A DNA stretch of 40,676 nt from Thiotrichaceae bacterium (GCA_026988095.1 JALSLX010000121.1:1-40676), one strand, 5' to 3'; shown: positions 7,228 to 17,136, counted from the stretch's first letter. The notes: generated from the letters alone by a model not told the origin. A program made the numbers and translations.

Positions 7228-8304
7228 ATGTCAGAGAAAAAACCATCTAGTTCAGAGTTAAAAAACGATCGTTTTTTAAGAGCCTTACTCAAACAGCCTG
7301 TTGATACCACACCTGTATGGATTATGCGCCAAGCAGGGCGCTACCTCCCGGAATACAAAGCTACCCGTGCCGAAGCAGGTAGTTTTATGGATTTGTGTGA
7401 AAATGCAGATTTAGCGTGTGAAGTGACGCTTCAGCCTTTAAGACGCTATGATCTTGATGCCGCAATTCTTTTTTCAGATATTCTAACCATTCCTGATGCA
7501 ATGGGTTTGGGATTGTACTTCTCTGAGGGAGAAGGTCCAAAGTTTAAAAATCCAATTAAGAATACATCTGATGTAAAGAACTTACCTATTCCTGACCCAG
7601 AAGAAGAACTGCGCTATGTTATGAACGCAGTGCGTACAATCCGTCGTGAGTTAAATGGCAGCGTACCGTTGATTGGTTTTTCTGGTAGTCCGTGGACATT
7701 AGCTACATACATGGTTGAAGGTGGTACAACCAAAGATTTTGGTAAAGTGAAAGGTATGATGTTTGATGCGCCAGAAACAATGCATCTTCTGTTAGATAAA
7801 ATTGCTCAAAGTGTCGTAGGTTATTTAAATGCTCAAATTGCAGCGGGTGCGCAAGCAGTAATGATCTTTGATACATGGGGTGGAGTTCTGTCTCCTGAAA
7901 TGTATAGAGCATTCTCCTTAGATTATATGCAAAAAATAGTTGCAGGCCTTACGCGTGAAGCTGATGGTAGGCAAGTGCCTGTCACCTTATTCACAAAAGG
8001 TGGCGGACAGTGGTTAGAAATCATGGCAGAAACAGGTTGTGATGCATTAGGTTTAGACTGGACTCAAGATATAAGTGATGCACGTGCACGAGTTGGTGAA
8101 AAAGTTGCCTTACAAGGTAATATGGATCCTAGTACTTTATATGCTTCACCTGAGGTTATCAGAAAAGAAGTGAAAAAGGTTATAGATGGTTTTGGAGATG
8201 GCGTAGGTCATGTGTTTAACCTCGGTCATGGTATTCACCAGCATATCGACCCTCAAAATGTAACTGTTTTGGTTGATGCAGTACATGAATTTGGAGCTAA
8301 ATAG
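7228..8304 (+). CDS. hemE: Uroporphyrinogen decarboxylase
   Basis: Decarboxylates the four acetate side chains of uroporphyrinogen III to give coproporphyrinogen III in heme synthesis. At 358 aa it has usual length. Conserved active-site segments are [15 protein letters not shown] near the N-terminus (the arginine-rich substrate loop), [17 protein letters not shown] (catalytic Asp), [28 protein letters not shown], and the end [25 protein letters not shown] lies eight bases before the ATG. The 69-bp leader is unusually pyrimidine-rich (see findings). It converges on mrcA with repeat copy B between. Confidence 0.98.
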   Translation: MSEKKPSSSELKNDRFLRALLKQPVDTTPVWIMRQAGRYLPEYKATRAEAGSFMDLCENADLACEVTLQPLRRYDLDAAILFSDILTIPDAMGLGLYFSEGEGPKFKNPIKNTSDVKNLPIPDPEEELRYVMNAVRTIRRELNGSVPLIGFSGSPWTLATYMVEGGTTKDFGKVKGMMFDAPETMHLLLDKIAQSVVGYLNAQIAAGAQAVMIFDTWGGVLSPEMYRAFSLDYMQKIVAGLTREADGRQVPVTLFTKGGGQWLEIMAETGCDALGLDWTQDISDARARVGEKVALQGNMDPSTLYASPEVIRKEVKKVIDGFGDGVGHVFNLGHGIHQHIDPQNVTVLVDAVHEFGAK

Positions 8305-8319
8305 CTTATTTTTTGTAGA

Positions 8320-8388
8320 CCACCACCTCCTTTTTTCGCTGTTTTGTATGTTGATAACAATGTATAGAATTGCGAAAGAGAAGAAAGG
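8320..8388. repeat. Dispersed inverted repeat, copy B (decayed)
   Basis: The left arm, CCACCACCTCC TTTTTTCGCTGTTTTGT (8320-8347), matches the half-unit with a few changes. The right arm (about 8364-8388, GAATTGCGAAAGAGAAGAAAGG) keeps only part of the complementarity. It lies between the convergent genes hemE and mrcA, and looks like an older copy of the family. Confidence 0.6.
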
Positions 8389-8425
8389 TACATATTTTCG
8401 GTATATGCTTTAGTATGAGGGTTAG

Positions 8426-11077
8426 CTAAAAAAGCTGTTCCGGTATCTCAACTCTCTCTTGTTTGATTACTCTGATAACCTTTGTTACAGGTTGTTGCGT
8501 TGTCGGGGTCTTATTGCTAGTTGGTGGGGTGGTTCTAGCGGGTATAAGTGTTGGCATCGGGAGTAGGGGTAGCCCTAGGCTGCGTCGTCTGTCATTTTCT
8601 CTTTGCGTTGCAAATACGCGCCTTCTGTGGTTTTCATCACGCTGTGCTTGTTCTCGCCGAAACTTTTCTTCATAACGTCTTTGTGTTTCTGGATCGGCAT
8701 TATTAAGAATGATACCTTGCTGTCTTTCTAAAAAATCTTCTTGATGCGCAAGCATATATTCTTGGATTTCTTGCTCTGTTGGTATTTGTGCGGGGGTTAA
8801 TGCTTCTGTCACTGTTTCAATAGTGTATTCATCTGGAGGCATGCCAGTTTCAGCATCGAGAGTAACGTTTATTAAACCTTTAGGTGCTTTCCAGCGCTCT
8901 TGTTTTGTTCCTTTTAGCGCTACTTTCATAAAGTCTATCCAGATGGGGAGGGCAGCACCTGCGGCGGTTTCTTTTTTTCCTAAAGGGTTAATTTTGTCGA
9001 ACCCTACCCAAACGGTTGTGACTTTACTTGGAGTGAAACCACAAAACCATGCATCCTTTTGATCATCTGTGGTGCCTGTTTTTCCTGCTAGATCTTTTCT
9101 GCCTAAATGGTTAGATCTTGAACCTGTGCCTGTCTGAGCAACACTTTGTAGCATGCTCGTAATCTGATAATGAACATAGGGTTTCATAATACGTTTTGCA
9201 GGATGATTTATTGAAATCTTTAATTCCCCCCCTATTTCTGGGGCGGTGATAGGGTCTGCCTTGAAAATTACACTACCATTCTTATCAATAATTTTTCGAA
9301 TAAAGTGGCTTTCTATTTTGTACCCACCATTAGCGAAGCTTGAATAAGCAGTTGCCATTTCTACAGGAGTGGCAGAACCTGTGCCTAATGAAAGTGTTAA
9401 GTCCGCAGGAAGTGTTCTCTTTTTGAAGCCAAAACGCTTTGCATATTCTAAAGCATAGCCAAGTCCAATCTCCTGAAGTAAGCGAATAGAAACTAGGTTC
9501 TTTGATTTTGCTAAGGCTTTTCGTAAACGTGTTGGTCCTCCAAAGTTATGATCATAATTTTTAGGCTCCCAGCTACTATTTATTAAATCGATTGGCTTAT
9601 CATCAACAGTAGTTGCTGGTGAGTAGCCTTTGGCTAAAGCTGCTGCATATATAAAAGGCTTAAAGCTTGAACCTGGTTGACGCTTTGCTTGTAATGCACG
9701 GTTGAATTTACTATAGGTGAAGTCAAAGCCTCCTGCAATAGCCTCAATTGCTCCATTTTGAGGGTTCATGGAAACTAACGCGCCTGTGACTTTTGGGAGT
9801 TGAACTAACTTCCAATTACCTTTATCGTCTTTTTGTACGCGGATAATATCTCCTGCTTTAATTACGTCATCAACACGCTTAGGTTTTTTTCCGCGGCGAT
9901 TTTCATTGATGTAAGTTCGTGCCCATTTCATTTCTTTAAGTGTTAACGTAATAGGTTTTTCTTGTTTATATACCAATATTATTGCTTTCTTTTCTCCTGA
10001 TAGTTTTACTAATGCAGGGTAGAGTCCAGCATAAATATTATAAGTTTTTAGTTTTTTTTGTTGTTCTTCAGAGGACTTAAATTTATTTAGTAAAATTTGG
10101 TCTTCTGCTCCACGATAGCCATGACGTAGTGTATATTTTATAAGGTGGTTCCTTAATGTAGTTATCGCATTATCTTGAGCTTTACTATCGAGAGTTGTAT
10201 AAATATTTAAGCCTAGCTTGTAAATATTTTCTTCGCCAAATCGTTTTATAGCATCTGCTCGAGCCATTTCTGCCATATAAGGTGCATATGTTTGGTTTGC
10301 AACGGTATGTATTTTTGCTGAGAGTTTTTCGTTTACGGACTCTTGGTATTCTTCTGGAGAAATATACGATAAGACCGACATTCTTTTTAAAATATAGTCT
10401 CTGCGTATTTTCGCGCGTTTAGGATTAATAACGGGGTTGTAACGTGAAGGAGCTTTAGGTAAGCCAGCAATCATCGCGCTTTGAGCTAATGTTAGCTCTT
10501 CAACTTTTTTACCATAATATATTTCAGCAGCAGAGCCTATGCCGTAAGCACGTTTACCTAAAAATATTTTATTTAAATAAAGTTCAAGAATTTCTTCTTT
10601 ATTTAACTCATTTTCAATTCTAAGAGCAAGAAAAGCTTCGCGTAGCTTTCTATCTAATGTTCTTTCATTTGTGAAATAAAAGTTTCGAGCAACTTGCATA
10701 GTGATAGTGCTTGCGCCTTGCTTTACTCTGCCACTTTTAAGAGCATTGACAACTGCTCGTGTTATGCCGCGAAAATCTACCCCTTTATGTTGGTAAAAGC
10801 GCGAGTCTTCAATGGCAATGAAGGCATTGCGTAAATTTTGTGGTGTTTGTGCATAGGTAACGGGGCGGCGACGAAATTGGCCAAACTCGGCAATGAGCTT
10901 ATCTTCTTGACTATAAACTCGTAATGGAAGCTGTAACTGTGCATTTTTAAGCTCGGCAACAGATGGAAGTTTGGGCTGGTAGTAGAAGTATGTTGTCGTG
11001 ATAATGCTAATACCAATTAACCCAATAGGGATGAGTGGCGCAATGATATATCGAACAAATTTAGTGAGAATGGACAT
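8426..11077 (-). CDS. mrcA: Penicillin-binding protein 1A
   Basis: Bifunctional class A PBP that polymerises glycan strands and cross-links peptides at the inner membrane. The 883-aa protein has one N-terminal membrane anchor (about residues 9-32). The GT51 transglycosylase domain carries EDSRFYQHKGVDFRG (catalytic E90) and QGASTITMQVARNFY. An OB-like insert lies around 320-430. The transpeptidase has SSFK (S470, K473), SKN (525-527) and KTG (666-668). The C-terminus after about 745 is low-complexity, charged and proline-rich (RRRSLGLPLLPMPTLIPART). It is divergent from pilM, a conserved gammaproteobacterial arrangement, and its partner activator LpoA is also encoded in this window. Confidence 0.98.
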   Translation of the reverse strand: MSILTKFVRYIIAPLIPIGLIGISIITTTYFYYQPKLPSVAELKNAQLQLPLRVYSQEDKLIAEFGQFRRRPVTYAQTPQNLRNAFIAIEDSRFYQHKGVDFRGITRAVVNALKSGRVKQGASTITMQVARNFYFTNERTLDRKLREAFLALRIENELNKEEILELYLNKIFLGKRAYGIGSAAEIYYGKKVEELTLAQSAMIAGLPKAPSRYNPVINPKRAKIRRDYILKRMSVLSYISPEEYQESVNEKLSAKIHTVANQTYAPYMAEMARADAIKRFGEENIYKLGLNIYTTLDSKAQDNAITTLRNHLIKYTLRHGYRGAEDQILLNKFKSSEEQQKKLKTYNIYAGLYPALVKLSGEKKAIILVYKQEKPITLTLKEMKWARTYINENRRGKKPKRVDDVIKAGDIIRVQKDDKGNWKLVQLPKVTGALVSMNPQNGAIEAIAGGFDFTYSKFNRALQAKRQPGSSFKPFIYAAALAKGYSPATTVDDKPIDLINSSWEPKNYDHNFGGPTRLRKALAKSKNLVSIRLLQEIGLGYALEYAKRFGFKKRTLPADLTLSLGTGSATPVEMATAYSSFANGGYKIESHFIRKIIDKNGSVIFKADPITAPEIGGELKISINHPAKRIMKPYVHYQITSMLQSVAQTGTGSRSNHLGRKDLAGKTGTTDDQKDAWFCGFTPSKVTTVWVGFDKINPLGKKETAAGAALPIWIDFMKVALKGTKQERWKAPKGLINVTLDAETGMPPDEYTIETVTEALTPAQIPTEQEIQEYMLAHQEDFLERQQGIILNNADPETQRRYEEKFRREQAQRDENHRRRVFATQRENDRRRSLGLPLLPMPTLIPARTTPPTSNKTPTTQQPVTKVIRVIKQERVEIPEQLF

Positions 11078-11307
11078 AGTGGGGATTGTACTTAATTTTA
11101 CAGATAATATTAGGTTCTTTATTAATTATTTATCAGTAGCTAATTATAAAATGAGTGTTTTTTGTAGGGTATTAGAGAAATAAATACCGTCTGTCCTATG
11201 GATGATGACTAATATCGGTAAGGGCGTTATTATTACTCACAGAACTTAAAAGAGGTTCGAGGTTTTGGAGCTCTTCTAATAATAACAACAATAAATAGGA
11301 CTAATCT

Positions 11308-12360
11308 GTGTTTTCCTTATCAAAGAAAAAAGGCGATCTACTTGGCATTGACATCAGCTCATCTGCCGTAAAATTGATAGAACTCTCTCGTAAAGGTAAT
11401 GATTATCGAGTCGATAGTTATGCAGTGGCATCTTTACCAGAAGGTGTTACTAGTGAACGAGATATCAATGAAGCAGAGAAAGTAGGAGAAGCCATAAAGC
11501 AAGTTGTTAGAAATAGTCGAACAAAGAGTCGGCGTTGTGCGCTAGGCATTCCTTCTTCAATGGCTATTAATAAAATTATAACAATTCCTGCATCGATACC
11601 AGCAACAGAACTTGAGGCTCAAATTTCACTTGAAGCTGAGCAGTATATTCCTTATCCGATGGATGAGGTGAACTTTGATTTTGAAGTTTTAGGCCCCTCA
11701 GAAACCTCATCAGAAATGGTTGATGTGTTAATTGCGGGAACACGTACTGAAAATGTTGAAGTTAGATTGGCTGCTGCAGAAATGGCTGGTCTTGATGTTG
11801 AAATTGTAGATTTGGAATCGCACGCTGTTGAGTTACTGTTTAGAACAATGATCGATGATATGGAAAAACACGATGTTTTGGCTGCAGTAGATTTCGGTGC
11901 ATCGATGACGGGTATAAATGTTTTTGAAAATGGGAAAGTAGTATTTTCAAGGGAACAGGTCTTTGGTGGTAAGCAATTAACACAGGAAATATCACAGCGC
12001 TACGGTCTATCGTACCCAGAAGCTGGGCTAGCGAAGAAAAATGGGAATCTTCCAGAAGGCTATGTGCCAGAAGTTCTAGATCCCTTTAGAGATAATATGG
12101 TTAGGCAAGTTCAACGTTTTTTACAGTTTTACTATGCATCAACACAAAAAGATAAAGTAGATAAGGTTTTATTGTCTGGAGGTTGCGCCAGCATTCCAGG
12201 TATTGATGAACAAATCCAAGAGGTTATTGGGATTCCTACTGCCTTGGCTAATCCATTTGCAAATGTTGTTTTACATTCAAGAGTTAATCCGGCTCGATTC
12301 ACAAGCGATATACCTGCAATGTTAGTACCTGCGGGTTTAGCGTTAAGAGGGTTTTCATAA
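11308..12360 (+). CDS. pilM: Type IV pilus inner-membrane platform protein PilM
   Basis: Actin-like cytoplasmic ATPase-fold protein that binds the N-terminal tail of PilN and links the pilus motor platform to the alignment complex. A GTG start at 11308 is preceded by AGGA at good spacing. The 350-aa sequence shows the phosphate loops LLGIDISSSAVKLIEL and DVLAAVDFGASMTGINVF, and the LLSGGCASIPGID segment near the C-terminus. Its stop overlaps the pilN ATG (TAATG). The 230-bp gap to mrcA is AT-rich and should hold divergent promoters, but none is clear enough to call. Confidence 0.96.
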   Translation: MFSLSKKKGDLLGIDISSSAVKLIELSRKGNDYRVDSYAVASLPEGVTSERDINEAEKVGEAIKQVVRNSRTKSRRCALGIPSSMAINKIITIPASIPATELEAQISLEAEQYIPYPMDEVNFDFEVLGPSETSSEMVDVLIAGTRTENVEVRLAAAEMAGLDVEIVDLESHAVELLFRTMIDDMEKHDVLAAVDFGASMTGINVFENGKVVFSREQVFGGKQLTQEISQRYGLSYPEAGLAKKNGNLPEGYVPEVLDPFRDNMVRQVQRFLQFYYASTQKDKVDKVLLSGGCASIPGIDEQIQEVIGIPTALANPFANVVLHSRVNPARFTSDIPAMLVPAGLALRGFS

Positions 12361-12929
12361 TGTCAGGAATAAATCTATTACCATGGCGCGAAGCAGCACG
12401 TAAACAGAGTCAACAAAACTTTGTTATGTCAATTGTAGGTGCTATTACTGTTGGAGCATTAGTTGTTGGAGCGGGTTACACCTATATGGACGGGCGTATA
12501 TCCTATCAAGAATCAAGAAATGCTTATATCCAAGCTGAAATAAAAGATTTAGATAAAGCTCTTGTTGAAATTAAAACGCTCGATGCGAATAGAAAAGCAT
12601 TGCTTGATCGAATTGGCGTAATCGAAAGATTGCAGTCAACAAGACCGGGAATTGTACATTTATTTGATGAAATGGTGAATGCTTTACCAAAAGGCCTATA
12701 CCTTACTAAGTTAGAACAAGAAGAGAATAAAATTAAGCTTGAAGGAAAGGCCGAGTCTAGTGCCCGCGTTTCAAGTTATATGAATCGTTTAAATGGATCA
12801 CCATGGTTGAAATCATCAGATTTAAATACTATCGAGATTGATTCAGACAAAGGTGAAAATAATTTGCGTTATTTTAGTCTTAATGTGACACAGTTATTAA
12901 AATCTGGTGCTGAAGAGGAGGATAGATAA
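12360..12929 (+). CDS. pilN: Type IV pilus assembly protein PilN
   Basis: Inner-membrane protein whose short cytoplasmic tail docks into PilM and whose periplasmic part pairs with PilO. The tail motif INLLPWREAARKQ is intact at residues 4-16. One transmembrane helix (about 21-43) follows, then a charged helical/coiled-coil stretch (50-90) and a small alpha/beta domain (LFDEMVNALPKGLYLTKLEQ). It is 189 aa, normal for the family. It begins in the pilM stop and ends one base before the pilO ATG. Confidence 0.95.
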   Translation: MSGINLLPWREAARKQSQQNFVMSIVGAITVGALVVGAGYTYMDGRISYQESRNAYIQAEIKDLDKALVEIKTLDANRKALLDRIGVIERLQSTRPGIVHLFDEMVNALPKGLYLTKLEQEENKIKLEGKAESSARVSSYMNRLNGSPWLKSSDLNTIEIDSDKGENNLRYFSLNVTQLLKSGAEEEDR

Positions 12930-12930
12930 A

Positions 12931-13581
12931 ATGGCTATTGATATTAATGAAATAAATCAGCTATTAAATGATCCTGCAAATGTTTCATTGCCTATAAAAA
13001 TTGGTGCGGTTGTTGTTGTATTTGGTCTAACGTTGGTGGCAGGCTATAAGTTAGTGATTGTTGACCAGTTAGCAACACAAAAATCAGTTCAAGCAGTTGA
13101 GTTTGATAAGCGTAAAATATACGAAGTCAAGCAGGCACGTGCAAATCAGCTACCGGCTTACAAAACACAATTAGCAGAAATGCAAGCTTCGTTCGGTGCA
13201 TTAAAGGATCAACTACCTAGTGATACTGAGATACCAGGGTTGATTTTAGATATCTCAGAAAAAGGCTTAACTAACGGCTTGGAAATAGAGTTATTTAAAC
13301 CCAAGCCAGAGATTCATAAAGAGTTTTTTGCTGAAAAGCCTATTGAGTTAAAAGCGAAAGGTACTTACAAGCAACTTGCTGGTTTTGTCAGTGACCTTTC
13401 AGCGTTGCCACGAATTGTAACAATAAATAATATACACCTTGAGCCTGAAAAGAAAAAACTAACCGATACTGACGGTAAGGCGAAGAAATCAACTATTGCA
13501 CGATTATCGCTTAAGGCAACGATTAAGACTTTTAGGTATTTAAATGAAGAAGAAGCTAGTGATGAAGCGGGAGGGAATTAA
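12931..13581 (+). CDS. pilO: Type IV pilus assembly protein PilO
   Basis: Inner-membrane partner of PilN in the alignment subcomplex. The ATG at 12931 (MAIDINEINQLLNDPANVSL) is chosen because GAGGAGG stands seven to ten bases upstream; a GTG at 12907 would extend the frame by eight codons. The 216-aa product has a transmembrane helix at about 21-43, a coiled coil (50-95) and a ferredoxin-like periplasmic domain containing LPSDTEIPGLILDISEKGLT, FKPKPEIHKEFFAEKPIEL and YKQLAGFVSDLSALPRIVTI. These are typical PilO segments. Confidence 0.95.
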   Translation: MAIDINEINQLLNDPANVSLPIKIGAVVVVFGLTLVAGYKLVIVDQLATQKSVQAVEFDKRKIYEVKQARANQLPAYKTQLAEMQASFGALKDQLPSDTEIPGLILDISEKGLTNGLEIELFKPKPEIHKEFFAEKPIELKAKGTYKQLAGFVSDLSALPRIVTINNIHLEPEKKKLTDTDGKAKKSTIARLSLKATIKTFRYLNEEEASDEAGGN

Positions 13582-13583
13582 GA

Positions 13584-14129
13584 ATGAATACTAAAAACAA
13601 ACTTTCTTCCAAAGGCATTTATGCCTGTTTATTTGGAAGCTTTCTGATGCTGACAGGTTGCAATACAAGCATAGCTGATTTAGATGAGTACTTTATATCT
13701 AAAAGAGAAAAAGCACCGACACCGATCAAGCCTATTCCGGAGGTAACGCCTTACTTACGTTTTGACTATCCAGATCATGAAAAAGATCCATTTGACGCAG
13801 CAATGTTAGCTCCTAACAACGGGCCTAAACAAGTTATTGACCCTGATGGTATTGTGCTAGACACAACAAGAGTACCAGAGTTTTTAGAGGGTTTTCCTTT
13901 AGATAGTTTGAAAATGGTAGGAACAGTAGATAAAGATAAAACATTATGGGCCTTGATCAAAGTTCCAGATGGGGCTATTCAAAGTGTAAAGGCTGGAAAC
14001 TATATGGGGCAGAACTATGGAAAAATTGTTTCTATTGGTGAGAATAAGTTGGAAATGAAAGAAACAGTCTCTAATGGTTTTGGTGGTTATAAAGAAAGAG
14101 ATACATCCATAGTGTTGGATCAACTATAA
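13584..14129 (+). CDS. pilP: Type IV pilus lipoprotein PilP
   Basis: Lipoprotein that connects PilN/PilO to the periplasmic domains of secretin PilQ. The signal peptide ends in the lipobox LTGC (Cys26). A disordered proline-rich segment (EKAPTPIKPIPEVTPYLRFD) precedes the beta-sandwich domain, recognisable by DPFDAAML, LEGFPLDSLKMVGTVDKDKT, LWALIKVPDGAIQSVKAGNY and MGQNYGKIVSI. It is 181 aa, normal for the family. GGGAGGGAA at the end of pilO provides the ribosome-binding site. Confidence 0.95.
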   Translation: MNTKNKLSSKGIYACLFGSFLMLTGCNTSIADLDEYFISKREKAPTPIKPIPEVTPYLRFDYPDHEKDPFDAAMLAPNNGPKQVIDPDGIVLDTTRVPEFLEGFPLDSLKMVGTVDKDKTLWALIKVPDGAIQSVKAGNYMGQNYGKIVSIGENKLEMKETVSNGFGGYKERDTSIVLDQL

Positions 14130-14197
14130 AATAATAATAGTTATTAGTCACAATTAACAAAAATAAAAATAGAAATTAAAAATAGTGGGTTATTAAA

Positions 14198-16513
14198 ATG
14201 AAAATCATCACACGCACATTGCTAGGCTTAAGCCTACCAGCACTTTTACTAGCAACAGGCAGTAGTTATGCAACGGCACGCTTGCAAACAGTTGATACTG
14301 CAATGCAAGCATCAGGAAAGTCTATATTACGGTTACGTTTTGATAGTAAAGTGAGTATGCCCAAGTCTTTCACAATGAAGCAACCTGCAAATATCGTATT
14401 GGATTTCCCTGATACGATTAGCGGAATGAAGGTACGAACTAAGAAATTTAATGCTAGATCAGTAAAAAGCGTTAGATTGGCAGGAGCATCTAAAAAACTA
14501 CGTGTAATGATTACTTTAAATAAGCTGACTAAGTATACAACCAGTATTCAGGGTAATGATGTTGTATTGACCTTTGAAGATAAGCAAGCGGTTGCACAAA
14601 AGCCTATTGTAAATAAAGCAGCTCAAGCAAGACAGCAAGCAATTATGCACCGTCAAAAAGCAAAAGCACAACAAGAAGCTAAAGTACGTAAAATAATGCG
14701 TGATCGTCAAATTGCTAATAAGAAACGTATGGCACAAGTACCAGAATTAAGAGATCAAAACCTTGCTCCAGGGCCTGTTATAAAGCAAACAAGTATCAAG
14801 CATCAAGCTGTTGCTAGTAATTATGTGGCTCGCCCGGCTAAAAAAGCACCTTATAAAGCCACGCAACAACGTATGGCATATAAGCCTAAAAATATGATGG
14901 GTGCTGTTGATTTTCACCGTACAGAAAAAGGAGGTGGGCGTGCAATCATTAAGTTGCCGAATTCTTCAACGGCGGTTGAAACACGTAAAGTAGGCAATGT
15001 AGTTGTTTTAACGTTAAAAAATGTTAAAACGCCTCAGCCAAGAAAGCGTATTGATGTATTAGATTTTGCTACACCTGCATCTTATTTAGATATCTCTAAA
15101 AGCGGTTCAGATGTACAGATTAGAATTCTTACAAATTCAGCATTTGTGTTTAATACGTCACGTAAGGGTAGTGACTTCATTATTAATATCAATAAGAAAG
15201 AACGTAAGATAATTAAGAATCCTTTAACATCAAAAAAGAAGGTATATAAAGGTAAAAAATTATCATTAAACTTCCAAGATATCGAAGTTAGATCCGTATT
15301 GCAATTACTAGCAGATTTTACTGATAAAAATATAGTAGTCAGTGATAGTGTAAAAGGTAATATCACTTTACGATTAAAAGATGTGCCTTGGGATCAAGCG
15401 CTAGATATTGTTTTAGAGTCTAAAGGTCTAGCAATGCGCAATAATGGTAATGTGATTTGGGTAGCTCCAGCAGTTGAATTAGATGCAAAAGAGCAGCGAG
15501 AGTTACAAGCCTTTAAACGCAAACAAGCTTTAGAGCCTTTGATAACTGAATATATTTCGGTTAACTACGCAAAAGCTATTGACATGCAAAAACTTGTTAA
15601 ATCAGCAGGCGGAAAAGAGGCTGGGTCTCTATTGTCAAAGCGCGGATCTGTTTCTGTTGATGAGCGTACAAATACACTATTAGTGCAAGACACAGCATCT
15701 CGTGTTAGTGAAATCCGCAACATGGTTAGAAACTTAGATGTTACCGTGAGGCAGGTTTCAATTGAGACTCGTATTGTTTTTGCTACAGATGAGTTTAGTA
15801 AAGATTTAGGAGCGCGTTTTGGTGTAACTCAATTCGGTAGTAAGTATGCAACGTCGGGGGGAATCACTGGAACTGACTCAATGGTAAATGATTTAGTAGG
15901 TGGTTCTGGTTCGGTAGGTATTCCGTCGCTAGCTGATCGCTTAAATGTTAATCTGCCAGCAGCAGGTGCAGCAGGTAAATTAGCATTATCACTTCTTAGT
16001 AAAGATTTCTTACTTGACCTTGAATTGTCAGCACTTCAAGCTGAAAACAAAGGTGAGGTAATTTCTACGCCACGAGTGGTGACAGTAGATAAGAAGAAAG
16101 CAAGTATTGAAAAAGGTGTAGATCTTCCATATCTAACGGAAAGTGCGAGTGGTGGAACTACAGTTGCCTTTAAAAAAGCACTTTTAAAGCTTGAGGTTAC
16201 ACCTCAAATTACTCCTGATGAGCATGTCATTATGGACTTGGATGTAAGGCAAGATGAAAGAGAAAAGGACTTTATCTCTGCATCTGGGCCATTGCCCGTA
16301 ATAGGTACTCGTCATATTAATACACAAGTATTGGTTGATAATGGCCAAACAGTAGTCTTAGGTGGGATTCACGAAGAAACGAATGTTAATGGCGTGACTA
16401 AAGTTCCAGTCCTAGGTGATATTCCAATTATTGGAAACTTCTTCAAAGCAAAAAGTCAAAGGAAAAACCAACGAGAGTTGTTAATATTTGTAACACCAAA
16501 AATATTGAAATAA
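14198..16513 (+). CDS. pilQ: Type IV pilus secretin PilQ
   Basis: Outer-membrane secretin through which the pilus passes. The 771-aa precursor has a signal peptide (about 1-26), a first AMIN peptidoglycan-binding domain (about 30-125), a long K/Q/A-rich linker (about 130-235), a second AMIN domain (about 235-335), an STN/N0 domain (LNFQDIEVRSVLQLLADFTD), an N1 domain (ITEYISVNYAKAIDMQKLVK to RTNTLLVQDTASRVSEI) and the secretin channel (from about 530). The channel carries STPRVVTVDKKKA and the C-terminal VPVLGDIPIIGNFFK. It is the last gene of pilMNOPQ and is followed by a strong terminator. Confidence 0.97.
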   Translation: MKIITRTLLGLSLPALLLATGSSYATARLQTVDTAMQASGKSILRLRFDSKVSMPKSFTMKQPANIVLDFPDTISGMKVRTKKFNARSVKSVRLAGASKKLRVMITLNKLTKYTTSIQGNDVVLTFEDKQAVAQKPIVNKAAQARQQAIMHRQKAKAQQEAKVRKIMRDRQIANKKRMAQVPELRDQNLAPGPVIKQTSIKHQAVASNYVARPAKKAPYKATQQRMAYKPKNMMGAVDFHRTEKGGGRAIIKLPNSSTAVETRKVGNVVVLTLKNVKTPQPRKRIDVLDFATPASYLDISKSGSDVQIRILTNSAFVFNTSRKGSDFIININKKERKIIKNPLTSKKKVYKGKKLSLNFQDIEVRSVLQLLADFTDKNIVVSDSVKGNITLRLKDVPWDQALDIVLESKGLAMRNNGNVIWVAPAVELDAKEQRELQAFKRKQALEPLITEYISVNYAKAIDMQKLVKSAGGKEAGSLLSKRGSVSVDERTNTLLVQDTASRVSEIRNMVRNLDVTVRQVSIETRIVFATDEFSKDLGARFGVTQFGSKYATSGGITGTDSMVNDLVGGSGSVGIPSLADRLNVNLPAAGAAGKLALSLLSKDFLLDLELSALQAENKGEVISTPRVVTVDKKKASIEKGVDLPYLTESASGGTTVAFKKALLKLEVTPQITPDEHVIMDLDVRQDEREKDFISASGPLPVIGTRHINTQVLVDNGQTVVLGGIHEETNVNGVTKVPVLGDIPIIGNFFKAKSQRKNQRELLIFVTPKILK

Positions 16514-16523
16514 TTCACCGTAT

Positions 16524-16564
16524 GACACAAAAAAGGCTGGTAATTAACCAGCCTTTTTTGTGTC
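16524..16564 (+). terminator. Terminator after pilQ
   Basis: A perfect 18-bp stem (16524-16541 with 16547-16564) with a five-base loop. The core is GGCTGGT/ACCAGCC, flanked by A6 and T6 and closed at the base by GACAC/GTGTC. It separates pilMNOPQ from aroK and could function in both directions. Confidence 0.9.
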
Positions 16565-16614
16565 TGGAAAAGTAAGTTCTTGATTAGTTAGGGTGCAACT
16601 GGCATAAACCCATC

Positions 16615-17136
16615 ATGAAAAAAAATATTATTTTGGTTGGTTTAATGGGTGCAGGGAAGTCAACTATCGGAAAAAATTTGGCACGAAGTTTGAGTAAAGA
16701 ATTCTATGACTCAGACCGTGTGATAGAAGAGCGTACCGGTGTAGATATTGCTACTATTTTTGAAATAGAAGGCGAGCAAGGGTTTCGTGATAGAGAAGAA
16801 CAAGTTATTGCCGAGCTTTGTGAGCAAGATGATATTGTACTTGCAACAGGTGGTGGTAGTGTTTTACGAGAAGCGAATCGAAGAAATATGTGTAAGCGGG
16901 GTCACGTAGTGTATCTTCGTACATCTGCAGAGTTACTTTACTCGCGTATTCGACATGATAAGAAACGCCCTTTGATGCAAACTAATAATCCTTTGGATAC
17001 GCTTAAAAAACTATTGGATGATCGTGAGCCTTATTATTTGGAGGTTTCCGATACAGTAGTAATGACAGGCAAACAAAAAGTAACAACATTAGTAAGACGA
17101 GTGGAAGAAGCACTCAAACAGGAAGCACCTAAATGA
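16615..17136 (+). CDS. aroK: Shikimate kinase
   Basis: Phosphorylates shikimate at the 3-hydroxyl in chorismate synthesis. The 173-aa protein has the P-loop GLMGAGKSTIGKNLA (residues 9-23), the substrate-binding DSDRVIEERTG, FRDREEQVIAEL, the GGGSVLRE loop and the lid arginines near KRPLMQTNNPL. No good Shine-Dalgarno sequence is visible before the ATG. It overlaps aroB by four bases (ATGA). The linkage pilQ-aroK-aroB is widespread in gammaproteobacteria. Confidence 0.97.
   Translation: MKKNIILVGLMGAGKSTIGKNLARSLSKEFYDSDRVIEERTGVDIATIFEIEGEQGFRDREEQVIAELCEQDDIVLATGGGSVLREANRRNMCKRGHVVYLRTSAELLYSRIRHDKKRPLMQTNNPLDTLKKLLDDREPYYLEVSDTVVMTGKQKVTTLVRRVEEALKQEAPK

Noticed and set aside
11078-11307. 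Promoter motifs in the mrcA-pilM divergent gap
   Set aside because: Several TA-rich hexamers occur (for example TAATAT at 11210), but none has a matching -35 at proper spacing.
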